Shown piece by piece: positions 31,107-39,800 of a DNA stretch of 44,808 nt (the stretch's first letter is position 1; each line of letters starts with the position of its first letter). The notes under the pieces were generated by a model. It saw only the letters and a list, made by a program, of their open reading frames with translations. It was not told where the DNA came from and did not search any database. The stretch lies in the NCBI RefSeq assembly GCF_000717185.1, contig NZ_JNYE01000065.1:1-44808 (forward strand), written 5' to 3'. Origin of the DNA: Kitasatospora phosalacinea (GTDB lineage Bacteria; Actinomycetota; Actinomycetes; Streptomycetales; Streptomycetaceae). Made by a program: the position numbers and the translations under genes.

Positions 31107-32261
31107 CTACGTCAACGAGGACGAGTCCTCGGCTGTCCGTCGGTTGGTGACCGTGCAGGTCCGAGCTGCTTGGAAAGGGAAGCGTGGTCGCGCTGCGCCG
31201 TGGGCCGGGCGGTCGCGGAGGAGGCGTTCCAGGGGGTGTTCGACGAGGTGGTGGAGGAGGGCGGCCAGGGTGAGGGAGGTGGTGGCGAGGAGGAGCCAGG
31301 TGGTGGCGGTGGGGAGGCCGGGGGCGGGGTGGCCGTAGTGGTGGAGCCAGGGGCGGAAGGTGATTTCGTGGATCAGGTACCAGGCGAAGGACCACTCGCC
31401 GAGGAGGGTCCAGGGGCGGCGGGTGAGGGGGCCGCCGGGGTGGTGGAGGTCGGCTTGGGCGGCGGCGGTGATCAGGGCGGCGAAGAGCGGGGCGGAGAGG
31501 AGTTGGGAGGCGGTGTAGGGGCTGTGCCAGGCGGGGTCGGGGACGGCGTGGTGCCAGGGGACCAGGGCGAGGTGGAAGGCGGCGACGGCGAGGGCGGTGG
31601 GCAGCAGCGGCAGGACGGGCAGGCGGCCGCGGCGGACGGCGAGGGCCAGGGCGGCGCCGAGCAGGAACTGCGGGGTGCGGCTGAGCGGCAGGTAGTCGAG
31701 GAGCCAGCTGCGCAGGGCGGGGTCGGTGACGGCGGACCCGGCCAGCCACAGCAGCGGGCCGGCGGCGCAGCACAGGGCGGCGGTGCGCAGTCCGGGCCGC
31801 AGCCGCAGGAGGAGCGGGAAGAGCAGGTAGAACCAGGCTTCGTCGCCGAGCGACCAGCCCGCCGGGTTGCCGCCCATCACGGTGCCGCGCCCCCACGGGT
31901 GCAGCAGCGGCAGTGACCACAGGGCGGCGGTGACGGGCACGGCCGCGCCGAGCGCGGCGTACACGGCGAGCGAGGCGCCGGTGGTGAGGGCGTGCAGCGG
32001 CCAGATCCGGGCGAGGCGGCGGCGGTAGAAGCGGCGGGCGGGGACGGGGGCGTCCGCGTACGTCCAGGCGAGCACGAAGCCGGACAGCACGAAGAAGAAC
32101 GTCACGCCGGAGCGCCCGTACCAGGCGAGGGGGCTGAGCACCGGGAGGGTGCCGACCTGGCGGGAGAGGTGGTAGCAGACGACCAGCAGGGCGGCGAGGA
32201 AGCGCAGGCCGGTGAGGGAGGGGAGCCGGGAGGAGGGGGGAGGTATCCGCAGGGGGGTCAC
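31107..32261 (-). CDS. Acyltransferase family 3 (OafA/YrhL-like) membrane protein
   Basis: This 384-residue integral membrane protein has about ten hydrophobic helices and the family-start motif SLTGLRFLAALLVVCYHLSR, then FFFVLSGFVLAWTYAD. These features define Acyl_transf_3 proteins, which move acyl groups onto cell-surface sugars, lipids or antibiotics. The C-terminal ~20 residues after the last helix are a charged tail. Start is GTG 32261. It is divergent from glnE; the shared 182-bp promoter region carries repeats. The acceptor molecule is unknown. Confidence 0.87.
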   Translation of the reverse strand: MTPLRIPPPSSRLPSLTGLRFLAALLVVCYHLSRQVGTLPVLSPLAWYGRSGVTFFFVLSGFVLAWTYADAPVPARRFYRRRLARIWPLHALTTGASLAVYAALGAAVPVTAALWSLPLLHPWGRGTVMGGNPAGWSLGDEAWFYLLFPLLLRLRPGLRTAALCCAAGPLLWLAGSAVTDPALRSWLLDYLPLSRTPQFLLGAALALAVRRGRLPVLPLLPTALAVAAFHLALVPWHHAVPDPAWHSPYTASQLLSAPLFAALITAAAQADLHHPGGPLTRRPWTLLGEWSFAWYLIHEITFRPWLHHYGHPAPGLPTATTWLLLATTSLTLAALLHHLVEHPLERLLRDRPAHGAARPRFPFQAARTCTVTNRRTAEDSSSLT

Positions 32262-32280
32262 TCCGTGGCCAACGAGCCGG

Positions 32281-32314
32281 GCGGTGGGGTGTCACGGGCG
32301 GTGGGGTGTCACGG
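32281..32314. repeat. 17-bp direct repeat in glnE promoter region
   Basis: GCGGTGGGGTGTCACGG occurs twice in perfect tandem at 32281-32297 and 32298-32314, with GTGTCAC in each unit. It immediately precedes the GGGA tract. Confidence 0.85.
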
Positions 32315-32347
32315 GAGGGAGGGAAAGGAGGGAGGGAGGGAGGGAGG
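32313..32347 (+). promoter_or_regulatory. GGGA tract, G-quadruplex-capable, upstream of glnE
   Basis: Seven GGG runs, mostly separated by a single A (32313-32344), plus GG pairs at 32327 and 32346, fulfil the four-tract G-quadruplex rule several times over. It lies on the coding strand, about 100 bp before the glnE start. Confidence 0.7.
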
Positions 32348-32443
32348 TCCGGTTGACGGTGCGTCACGGGGCGCGGCCCGGGGCGGTGGGAACGTACGCT
32401 CAGGGCAGCAGGGCAGGGGACAGCCACGGGAGGCGGGACGACG

Positions 32444-35400
32444 GTGGAGGAACGGGCCGGGAGCCGGGTCAGCCGGTTGGAGACCCGACTGGTGCGGCGG
32501 GGGGTCTCCGATCCGGACCAGGCGGTGCGGCTGCTGGACGGGCCGGGGCTGCACGGCCTGGCCGCGGACCCGGTGCTGCTGGACGCGCTGGGCGCCGCCG
32601 CCGACCCGGACCAGGCGCTGCTGGGCCTGGCCCGGCTGCTGGAGGCGCTGGACCCGCACGAGCGGCACACCCTGCGCGACACCCTGACCGCCTCCAAGCC
32701 GCTGCGCGACCGGCTGCTGGGCGTCCTGGGCGCGTCGACCGCGCTCGCCGACCACCTGGCCCGGCACCCCCGCGACTGGCACGCCCTGGTCTCCTTCGAG
32801 CTGCGCGACATCCACCCCGGACGCGGCGACTTCCTCGGCGAGCTCACCCGCCGGGTGCGGGCCGAGCCGGACGCCGACCGGGCCGACGCGCTGCGCGCCG
32901 CCTACCGGCGCTGCCTGCTGGCCATCGCGGCCCGCGACCTGTCCGGCACCACCGACCTGCCGCAGGCCGCCGCCGAGCTCGCCGACCTGGCCGGCGCCAC
33001 CCTGCAGACCGCCCTGGACATCGCGGCCGAGCAGGACCCGGAGGCCGCCGCGGCCTGCCGGCTGGCCGTGATCGGGATGGGCAAGTGCGGCGGCCGGGAG
33101 CTCAACTACGTCTCCGACGTGGACGTGATCTTCGTCGCGGAGGCCCGGGAGGGCGTCGAGGAGCAGCGGGCGGTGCAGGCCGCCACCCGGCTCGCCGCGC
33201 ACGCGATGCGGCTGTGCTCCGACACCACCGGCGAGGGCACCATCTGGCCGGTCGACGCCAACCTGCGTCCCGAGGGCCGCAACGGCCCGCTGGTGCGGAC
33301 CCTGGCCAGCCACCTCGCCTACTACCAGCGCTGGGCCAAGACCTGGGAGTTCCAGGCCCTGCTGAAGGCCCGCCCGATCGCCGGTGACACCGAGCTCGGC
33401 CGCGCCTACGCCGGGGCCATCGCCCCGCTGGTGTGGCAGGCCGCGGCCCGGGAGAACTTCGTCACCGACGTCCAGCAGATGCGCCGCCGGGTGGTCGACG
33501 CGATCCCGGCCGGGGAGGTCGACCGGCAGCTGAAGCTCGGCCCGGGCGGCCTGCGGGACGTCGAGTTCGCCGTGCAGCTGCTGCAGCTCGTGCACGGGCG
33601 CACCGACGAGTCGCTGCGCAGCGGCAACACGCTGGAGGCGCTGGCCGCGCTCAGCGCCGGGGGCTACGTCGGCCGGGCCGACGCCGCCTCGCTGGACGCC
33701 GCGTACCGCTTCCTGCGCGCCCTGGAGCACCGCATCCAGCTGCAGCGGCTGCGCCGCACCCACCTGATGCCCACCGACCCGGCCGACCTGCGCCGGCTCG
33801 CCCGCACCATGGCCCCGCTGATCCGGGGGGAGACGCGGGACGACCCGGTCGCGGCGCTGCAGCGCGAGTGGCGGCGGCACGCGGTGGAGGTGCGGCGGCT
33901 GCACGAGCGGCTGTTCTACCGGCCGCTGCTGGACGCCGTCGCCGAACTGCCGGTCGCCGAACTGCGGGTCACCGGCTCCGGTGCCGCCGGGCTCAGCACC
34001 GAGGCGGCCAAGCAGCGCCTGGGCGCCCTCGGCTACGCCGACCCGGCCGCCGCGCTGCGGCACATCTCCGCGCTCGCCTCCGGCGTCAGCCGCAAGGCCG
34101 CGATCCAGCGCACCCTGCTGCCGGTGCTGCTCGGCTGGTTCGCGGACTCGGCGGACCCGGACGCCGGGCTGCTGAACTTCCGGCAGGTCTCCGACGCGCT
34201 CGGCCGCACCCCCTGGTACCTGCGGCTGCTGCGCGACGAGGGCGCCGCGGCCGAGCAGCTCGCCCGGGTCCTGTCCGCCGGGCGGCTCGCCCCCGACCTG
34301 CTGCTGCGCGCCCCCGAGGCGGTCGCCATGCTCGGCGACGCCGGGGGCCTCGTCCCGCGCGGCCGGGCCGCCCTGGAGGCGGAGGTGCTGGCCGCCGTCG
34401 GCCGGGCCGCCGACCCGGCCGCGGCCGTCGCCGCCGCCCGGGCCGTCCGGCGCCGCGAACTGTTCCGCACCGCCGCCGCCGACGTGCTCGGCCGCCTCGA
34501 CGAGGACCCGGCCCGCGCCCTCGACCTCGCGGGCGAGGCCCTCACCTCGATCACCGCCGCCACCCTGCAGGGCGCGCTGCGCGCCGCGAGCAACGGCTGG
34601 GAGGCCCGCAACGGCGAACTGCCCACCCGGATCGCGATCATCGCGATGGGCCGCTACGGCGGCCACGAACTCGGCTACGGCTCCGACGCGGACGTGCTGT
34701 TCGTGCACGAGCCCCGGCTGGGCGTCCTGGACGAGGACGCGGCCCGGGCCGCCCGCGAGGTGGTCGGCGAGCTGCGCACCCTGCTGGCCGCCCCGTCCGT
34801 CGAACCCCCGCTGCTGGTCGACGCCGACCTGCGGCCCGAGGGCCGCAACGGCCCGCTGGTGCGCACCCTCAGCTCGTACGCCGCCTACTACGCGCGCTGG
34901 TCGCACGCCTGGGAGAGCCAGGCCCTGCTGCGGGCCGAGGCGACGGCCGGGGACGAGGAGCTGGGCGCGCGCTTCCGCGAGCTGGTCGACCCGCTGCGCT
35001 ACCCCGGCGCGGGCGTCCCCGACCGGGACCTGCTGGAGATCCGCCGGATCAAGGCCCGGATCGAGTCCGAGCGGCTGCCGCGCGGCGCCGACCCCACCAC
35101 CCACACCAAGATCGGCCGCGGCGGGCTGGCGGACGTCGAGTGGACGGTCCAGCTGCTCCAGCTCCGGCACGGCCACGAGGTGCCCGCGCTGCGCACCACC
35201 CGCACCCGGGCCGCGCTGGCCGCCGCGACGGAGGCGGGCCTGGTCGACCGGGAGGACGCGGAGGTGCTGGACGCCGCCTGGGTGCTGGCCTCGCGGGTGC
35301 GGGCCGCGGTGATGCTGGTGCGCGGGCGCGCGGGGGACAGCTTCCCCGGCGACGCGCGGGAGCTGGCGGGGGTGGCGCGTTACCTGGGGTATGGGGTGGG

Positions 35401-35488
35401 GCACTCGGGGGAGCTGGTGGACGAGTACCGGCGGACGACGCGGCGGGCGCGCCGGGTGGTGGAGCGGCTGTTCTACGGCTCGGAGTAG
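32444..35488 (+). CDS. glnE: Bifunctional glutamine synthetase adenylyltransferase/deadenylase
   Basis: This 1014-residue cytoplasmic enzyme adenylylates and de-adenylylates GlnA, controlling nitrogen assimilation. It has the usual duplicated layout: an N-terminal nucleotidyltransferase with GMGKCGGRELNYVSDVDVIF (about residues 210-230) for removal of AMP, a central linker, and a C-terminal nucleotidyltransferase with AMGRYGGHELGYGSDADVLF (about 733-752) for attachment. Each is followed by a GlnD/uridylyltransferase-type helical domain. The substrate GlnA is not in this window; the nearby GlnA2 lacks the target tyrosine. The start GTG at 32444 gives family length. A strong terminator follows. 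Confidence 0.95.
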   Translation: MEERAGSRVSRLETRLVRRGVSDPDQAVRLLDGPGLHGLAADPVLLDALGAAADPDQALLGLARLLEALDPHERHTLRDTLTASKPLRDRLLGVLGASTALADHLARHPRDWHALVSFELRDIHPGRGDFLGELTRRVRAEPDADRADALRAAYRRCLLAIAARDLSGTTDLPQAAAELADLAGATLQTALDIAAEQDPEAAAACRLAVIGMGKCGGRELNYVSDVDVIFVAEAREGVEEQRAVQAATRLAAHAMRLCSDTTGEGTIWPVDANLRPEGRNGPLVRTLASHLAYYQRWAKTWEFQALLKARPIAGDTELGRAYAGAIAPLVWQAAARENFVTDVQQMRRRVVDAIPAGEVDRQLKLGPGGLRDVEFAVQLLQLVHGRTDESLRSGNTLEALAALSAGGYVGRADAASLDAAYRFLRALEHRIQLQRLRRTHLMPTDPADLRRLARTMAPLIRGETRDDPVAALQREWRRHAVEVRRLHERLFYRPLLDAVAELPVAELRVTGSGAAGLSTEAAKQRLGALGYADPAAALRHISALASGVSRKAAIQRTLLPVLLGWFADSADPDAGLLNFRQVSDALGRTPWYLRLLRDEGAAAEQLARVLSAGRLAPDLLLRAPEAVAMLGDAGGLVPRGRAALEAEVLAAVGRAADPAAAVAAARAVRRRELFRTAAADVLGRLDEDPARALDLAGEALTSITAATLQGALRAASNGWEARNGELPTRIAIIAMGRYGGHELGYGSDADVLFVHEPRLGVLDEDAARAAREVVGELRTLLAAPSVEPPLLVDADLRPEGRNGPLVRTLSSYAAYYARWSHAWESQALLRAEATAGDEELGARFRELVDPLRYPGAGVPDRDLLEIRRIKARIESERLPRGADPTTHTKIGRGGLADVEWTVQLLQLRHGHEVPALRTTRTRAALAAATEAGLVDREDAEVLDAAWVLASRVRAAVMLVRGRAGDSFPGDARELAGVARYLGYGVGHSGELVDEYRRTTRRARRVVERLFYGSE

Positions 35489-35504
35489 CACCGGCGCGAG
35501 TTAC

Positions 35505-35554
35505 GAGCGCACCACCGGGGCCGCGCGGTTCTGCGCGGCCCCGGTGGTGCGCTC
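35505..35554. terminator. Perfect 22-bp hairpin, bidirectional terminator
   Basis: The arms 35505-35526 and 35533-35554 are exactly complementary over 22 bp with a 6-nt loop. It lies between the convergent glnE and PAP2 genes and should stop transcription from both sides. Confidence 0.9.
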
Positions 35555-35583
35555 CGCGGGGTGCGCCTCCCGGGCCGGAGGCG

Positions 35584-36654
35584 CTACGCGTTGACCTTGG
35601 TGTCCCACTGGGCGGGGACGGTGAGCTCCCGGTCGGCCGGGTCGCCGGGCCGGCGGGGGAGGCGGTAGACCCAGGTGTGGTAGATCAGGCGGGCGGCGAG
35701 GAAGCCGACGGCCAGGCAGATCAGGCCGCCGACCGCGTCCAGCCAGAAGTGGTTGGCGGTGGAGACGATCACGCTGAGGGTGACCAGCGGGTAGGCGAGG
35801 CCGAGCAGGCGGACCCAGGTGCGGCGGGCCAGGAAGAAGATGGTGAGGCCGCACCAGGTGGACCAGCCGATGTGCATGGAGGGCATCGCGGCGTACTGGT
35901 TGGAGACCGTCGCCCCTGCGCCGGAGGCGAGCGAGCCCCAGGTCTGGTGGAGGGTGACGGTGTCGAGGAAGCCGCCGCCGGTCATCAGGCGGGGCGGGGC
36001 CAGCGGGAAGCAGTAGAAGCCGACCAGGGCGATGCCGGTGGTGATGAACAGCACCGTCCGGGAGGCGGCGTAGCGGCCGGGGTGGGAGCGGTAGAGCCAG
36101 ACCAGCACGCCGATGGTGATGATGAAGTGCAGGGTGGCGTAGTAGTAGTTCATCCCGACGATGAGCCAGGTGACCGAGTTGACGCCGTGGTTGACGGAGC
36201 GCTCGACGGCGATGCCGAGGGCGTGCTCCAGGTCCCAGACCCAGGTGGCGTGCTTCTGGGCGATCGCGGCCTGCTCGGGGACCGCGTTGCGGACCAGCGA
36301 GTACAGCCAGTAGCTGAGGCCGATCAGGGCGAGTTCGAAGAGCAGGTGCGGGCGGCGCGGGGTGCGGCGCTGCTCGCGCAGGCGGCTGCGGACGGCGGCG
36401 GCGGGCGACTGGGCGACGCGGGTGGCTCCGGCGGGCTCGCGGGGGGTGTGCTCCGGGCCCGGGTCGGAACCGTGGTGCGTGGTCCGGTCGGCACGTTCGG
36501 CGCCGGCTGTCTGGATCTCGGTCGGTTCCCCCATGGGGGAGAAGTCTGCCAGACCAGGTGTGGCCGCTTGCTCATCCTCTGGTCGGGGATTCTTCACCGA
36601 CTGTCCCCCCACGGGGGTAGGGGTCGATCGGTTTTCGAGGCGCATGCGCTCCAT
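35584..36654 (-). CDS. PAP2-family membrane phosphatase (inositol-phosphoceramide-synthase-like branch)
   Basis: This 356-residue protein has a ~90-residue Pro/Thr/Arg-rich cytoplasmic N-terminus, then about six membrane helices. Catalytic motifs are MPSMHIGWS (residues ~262-270, the His of motif 2) and ANHFWLDAVGG (motif 3), which match the PAP2_3 branch that also includes Aur1-like enzymes. The family acts on lipid phosphates at the outer membrane leaflet. A specific role in phosphatidylinositol or cell-wall lipid metabolism is only inferred. The start is uncertain: ATG at 36654, 36645 or 36534 are possible. It converges on glnE. Confidence 0.85.
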   Translation of the reverse strand: MERMRLENRSTPTPVGGQSVKNPRPEDEQAATPGLADFSPMGEPTEIQTAGAERADRTTHHGSDPGPEHTPREPAGATRVAQSPAAAVRSRLREQRRTPRRPHLLFELALIGLSYWLYSLVRNAVPEQAAIAQKHATWVWDLEHALGIAVERSVNHGVNSVTWLIVGMNYYYATLHFIITIGVLVWLYRSHPGRYAASRTVLFITTGIALVGFYCFPLAPPRLMTGGGFLDTVTLHQTWGSLASGAGATVSNQYAAMPSMHIGWSTWCGLTIFFLARRTWVRLLGLAYPLVTLSVIVSTANHFWLDAVGGLICLAVGFLAARLIYHTWVYRLPRRPGDPADRELTVPAQWDTKVNA

Positions 36655-36772
36655 TGTGGCGCGCGGGTCACGGGGGGTCGAACCGGGGTCTGGTTCGGGT
36701 ACGGACGCCGGGGGCGGACGGGGAGGGGCTCAGGTCACGACTCGGTACGACTCGGCGCCGAAACACCTTTCG

Positions 36773-36795
36773 CATCTTGCTGAAACATCTTGCAG
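36773..36795 (+). promoter_or_regulatory. CATCTTGC direct repeats before amylase-pullulanase
   Basis: CATCTTGCTG (36773-36782) and CATCTTGCAG (36786-36795) are 13 bp apart. The CTTGCAG core resembles repeats reported near streptomycete amylase promoters bound by the LacI-type maltose regulator, from memory. A 10-bp direct repeat around ACGACTCGG lies just upstream (36736-36755). Confidence 0.4.
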
Positions 36796-36853
36796 GGCGC
36801 TAGGTTCCACGCCACCCACCCTTGCCCGAGCGCCCCCGAGGGAGAGCCCTGCC

Positions 36854-39800
36854 GTGGCCGACGCCCCGTTCCGCCCCCAGCGCCGCACCACCCCGTACCG
36901 CCGCCCCGGACGGGCCGCCGTCCTGGTCGCCGCCTCGTTGATCGCCGCGACCCTGGGCGCCGCCCCGCTGGCCGCCGCCGCGCCCGCCAAGCCCGCCGCC
37001 CCGCCGTCCGACAAGGACCTGGCGGCCACCGCGGCCCGGCACGACCTGACCCGCGAGCAGTTCTACTTCGTGCTGCCGGACCGCTTCGCCAACGGCAGCA
37101 CCGGCAACGACACCGGAGGCGTCACCGGCGGCCGGATGGACAACGGCCTCGACCCGGCCGACAAGGGCTTCTACCACGGCGGCGACCTCCAGGGCCTGAT
37201 CGACCGGCTCGACTACATCCAGGACCTCGGCACCACCGCGATCTGGATGGCGCCGATCTTCAAGAACCAGCCCGTGCAGGGCGCGGGGGCGGACGCCTCG
37301 GCCGGCTACCACGGCTACTGGATCACCGACTTCACCCAGGTCGACCCGCACTTCGGCACCAACGCCCAGCTCAAGGAGCTGATCGACAAGGCGCACAAGC
37401 GCGGCATCAAGGTCTTCTTCGACGTCATCACCAACCACACCGCGGACGTCATCGACTACGCGGAGAAGACGTACGACTACCGCTCCGAGGGCGCCTACCC
37501 GACCCTCGACGCGGACGGCAACCCGGTCGACGAGACCGCGGTCGCCGACGCCCGGGCGCAGTGGCCGAGCATCACCGAGGACTCCTTCCCCTACACCCCG
37601 GTGCTGCGCGACCGGGCGGGCGCGACGGCGAAGACCCCGTCCTGGCTGAACGACCCGTCGCTCTACCACAACCGCGGCAACTCGACCTTCGTCGGCGAGT
37701 CCGCGACCGAGGGCGACTTCTCCGGCCTGGACGACCTGGACACCCAGAACCCGAAGGTCGTCGCGGGGATGGAGAAGATCTACCAGCAGTGGGTCGCCGA
37801 GACCGGCGTCGACGGCTTCCGGATCGACACCGTCAAGCACGTCAACCTGGCGTTCTGGGAGCAGTGGGCGCCCGCGCTGAAGCAGTTCGCGGCGCAGCAG
37901 GGCAACAAGAAGTTCTTCATGTTCGGCGAGGTCTACTCGGGCGACCCGGCGGTCACCTCCCCGTACGTCACCAAGGGCAAGCTGCAGGCCACCCTGGACT
38001 TCGCCTTCCAGGAGGCGGCCCGCAAGTACGTCTCGCAGAACGGCTCGGCCAAGGCGCTCAGCGAGCTGTACGCGCAGGACTACCGGTACACCACCGCCGA
38101 CACCGACGCCTACGAGCTGCCGACCTTCCTCGGCAACCACGACATGGGCCGCTTCGGCTCCTTCCTGCAGAGCGACAACCCGGGGGCCTCCAACGAGGCG
38201 CTGCTGGCCAAGGACCGGCTCGCCAACGAGCTGCAGTTCCTCACCCGCGGCCAGCCGGTGGTCTACTACGGCGACGAGCAGGGCTTCACCGGCGCGGGCG
38301 GCGACAAGGACGCCCGGCAGGACATGTTCGCCTCCAGGACCCCCTCGTACAACACCGACACCGTCATCGGCGGCGCCTCCGGCTCGCAGGACCGCTACGG
38401 CCAGGACGGCGCGCTCTACCAGGGGATCGCGGGCCTGGCGAAGCTGCGCAAGGACCACCCGGCGCTGGCCGACGGCGCCCAGGTCGAGCGGTACGCGGCG
38501 GACGGGCCGGGCGTGTACGCGTTCTCCCGGATCGACGCGAAGGAGCAGGTCGAGTACCTGGCGGCGGTCAACAACGCGGCCGAGGCGAAGACCGTCACGC
38601 TGGACACCTTCTCCGCGGGCATGGACTTCGACGGCCTGTACGGCACCGGCGGCAAGGTCACCAGCGGCGCGGACGGCAAGGTGACGGTCACCGTCCCGGC
38701 GATGTCCTCGCTGGTGCTGAAGGCGAAGCACAAGCTGGCCAAGCCCGCCGCGGGCCCGTCGATCACGGCGAGCGCGCCCGCCGACGGCTCGTACGGCACC
38801 GTCACGCTGGGCGCGGAGGTGCCCGGCGGCGGGTTCAACCGGGTCACCTTCGCCGCGCAGGTCGGGGACGGCGCCTGGCAGACGCTCGGCACCGCCGACA
38901 ACGGGACGTACCGCGTCACGCAGAACCTCGACGGCGTCGCGCCCGGCACCGTCGTGCGCTTCAAGGCCGTCGTCGAGGACTCGGCGGGCCGACTGGCCTC
39001 CACCACCGGGCAGTTCACCGCCGGCCAGCAGGCGCCGACGCCCGCCCCGAGCGCGGTGACGCGCGAGTACGCGGTGGTGCACTACCAGCGGCAGGACGGG
39101 AACTACGACGGCTGGAACCTCTACACCTGGGGCGACATCGCCGACGGCGAGGCGACCACCTGGCCGGAGGGGCACGGCTTCGTCGGGCGGGACGCGTACG
39201 GCGCGTTCGCGTACGTGAAGCTCAAGGGCGGGGCGTCCGACGTCGGGTTCGTGGTGGAGAACAACGGCACCAAGGACGTCGACCAGGACCGGCACATCGA
39301 CATCTCCGCCACCGGCGAGGTGTGGATCAAGGAGGGCGACGCCACCGTCCGCACCGCGAACCCGGACGCGGCGCAGCCGGTGCCCGAGGGCAAGGCGGTC
39401 ATCCACTACCGGCGGGCCGACGGGAACTACACCGGCTGGGGCCTGCACGACTGGACCGGCGCGGCCGCGCCCACCGACTGGGGCAACCCGCTGATGCCCG
39501 CCCGGCAGGACGCGTTCGGCGCGGTCTTCGAGGTGCCGCTGGCCGAGGGCGCGACCAGCCTCAGCTACATCATCCACAACGGCGGCGACAAGGACCTGCC
39601 GCAGGACCAGTCGCTGAACTTCGCCACCTCCGGCCGGGAGATCTGGATCATCGGCGGCAAGGAGGGGCACCTGCTGCCGCAGAGCGCCGGCACCTCCTCG
39701 CAGCTCGACCTGGGCTCGGCGAAGGCCCAGTGGATCGACGCGAAGACCGTCGTGGTGCCCGCCAACTACGGTGCGGCGGACGCCCAGTTGGCCGGGGGCA

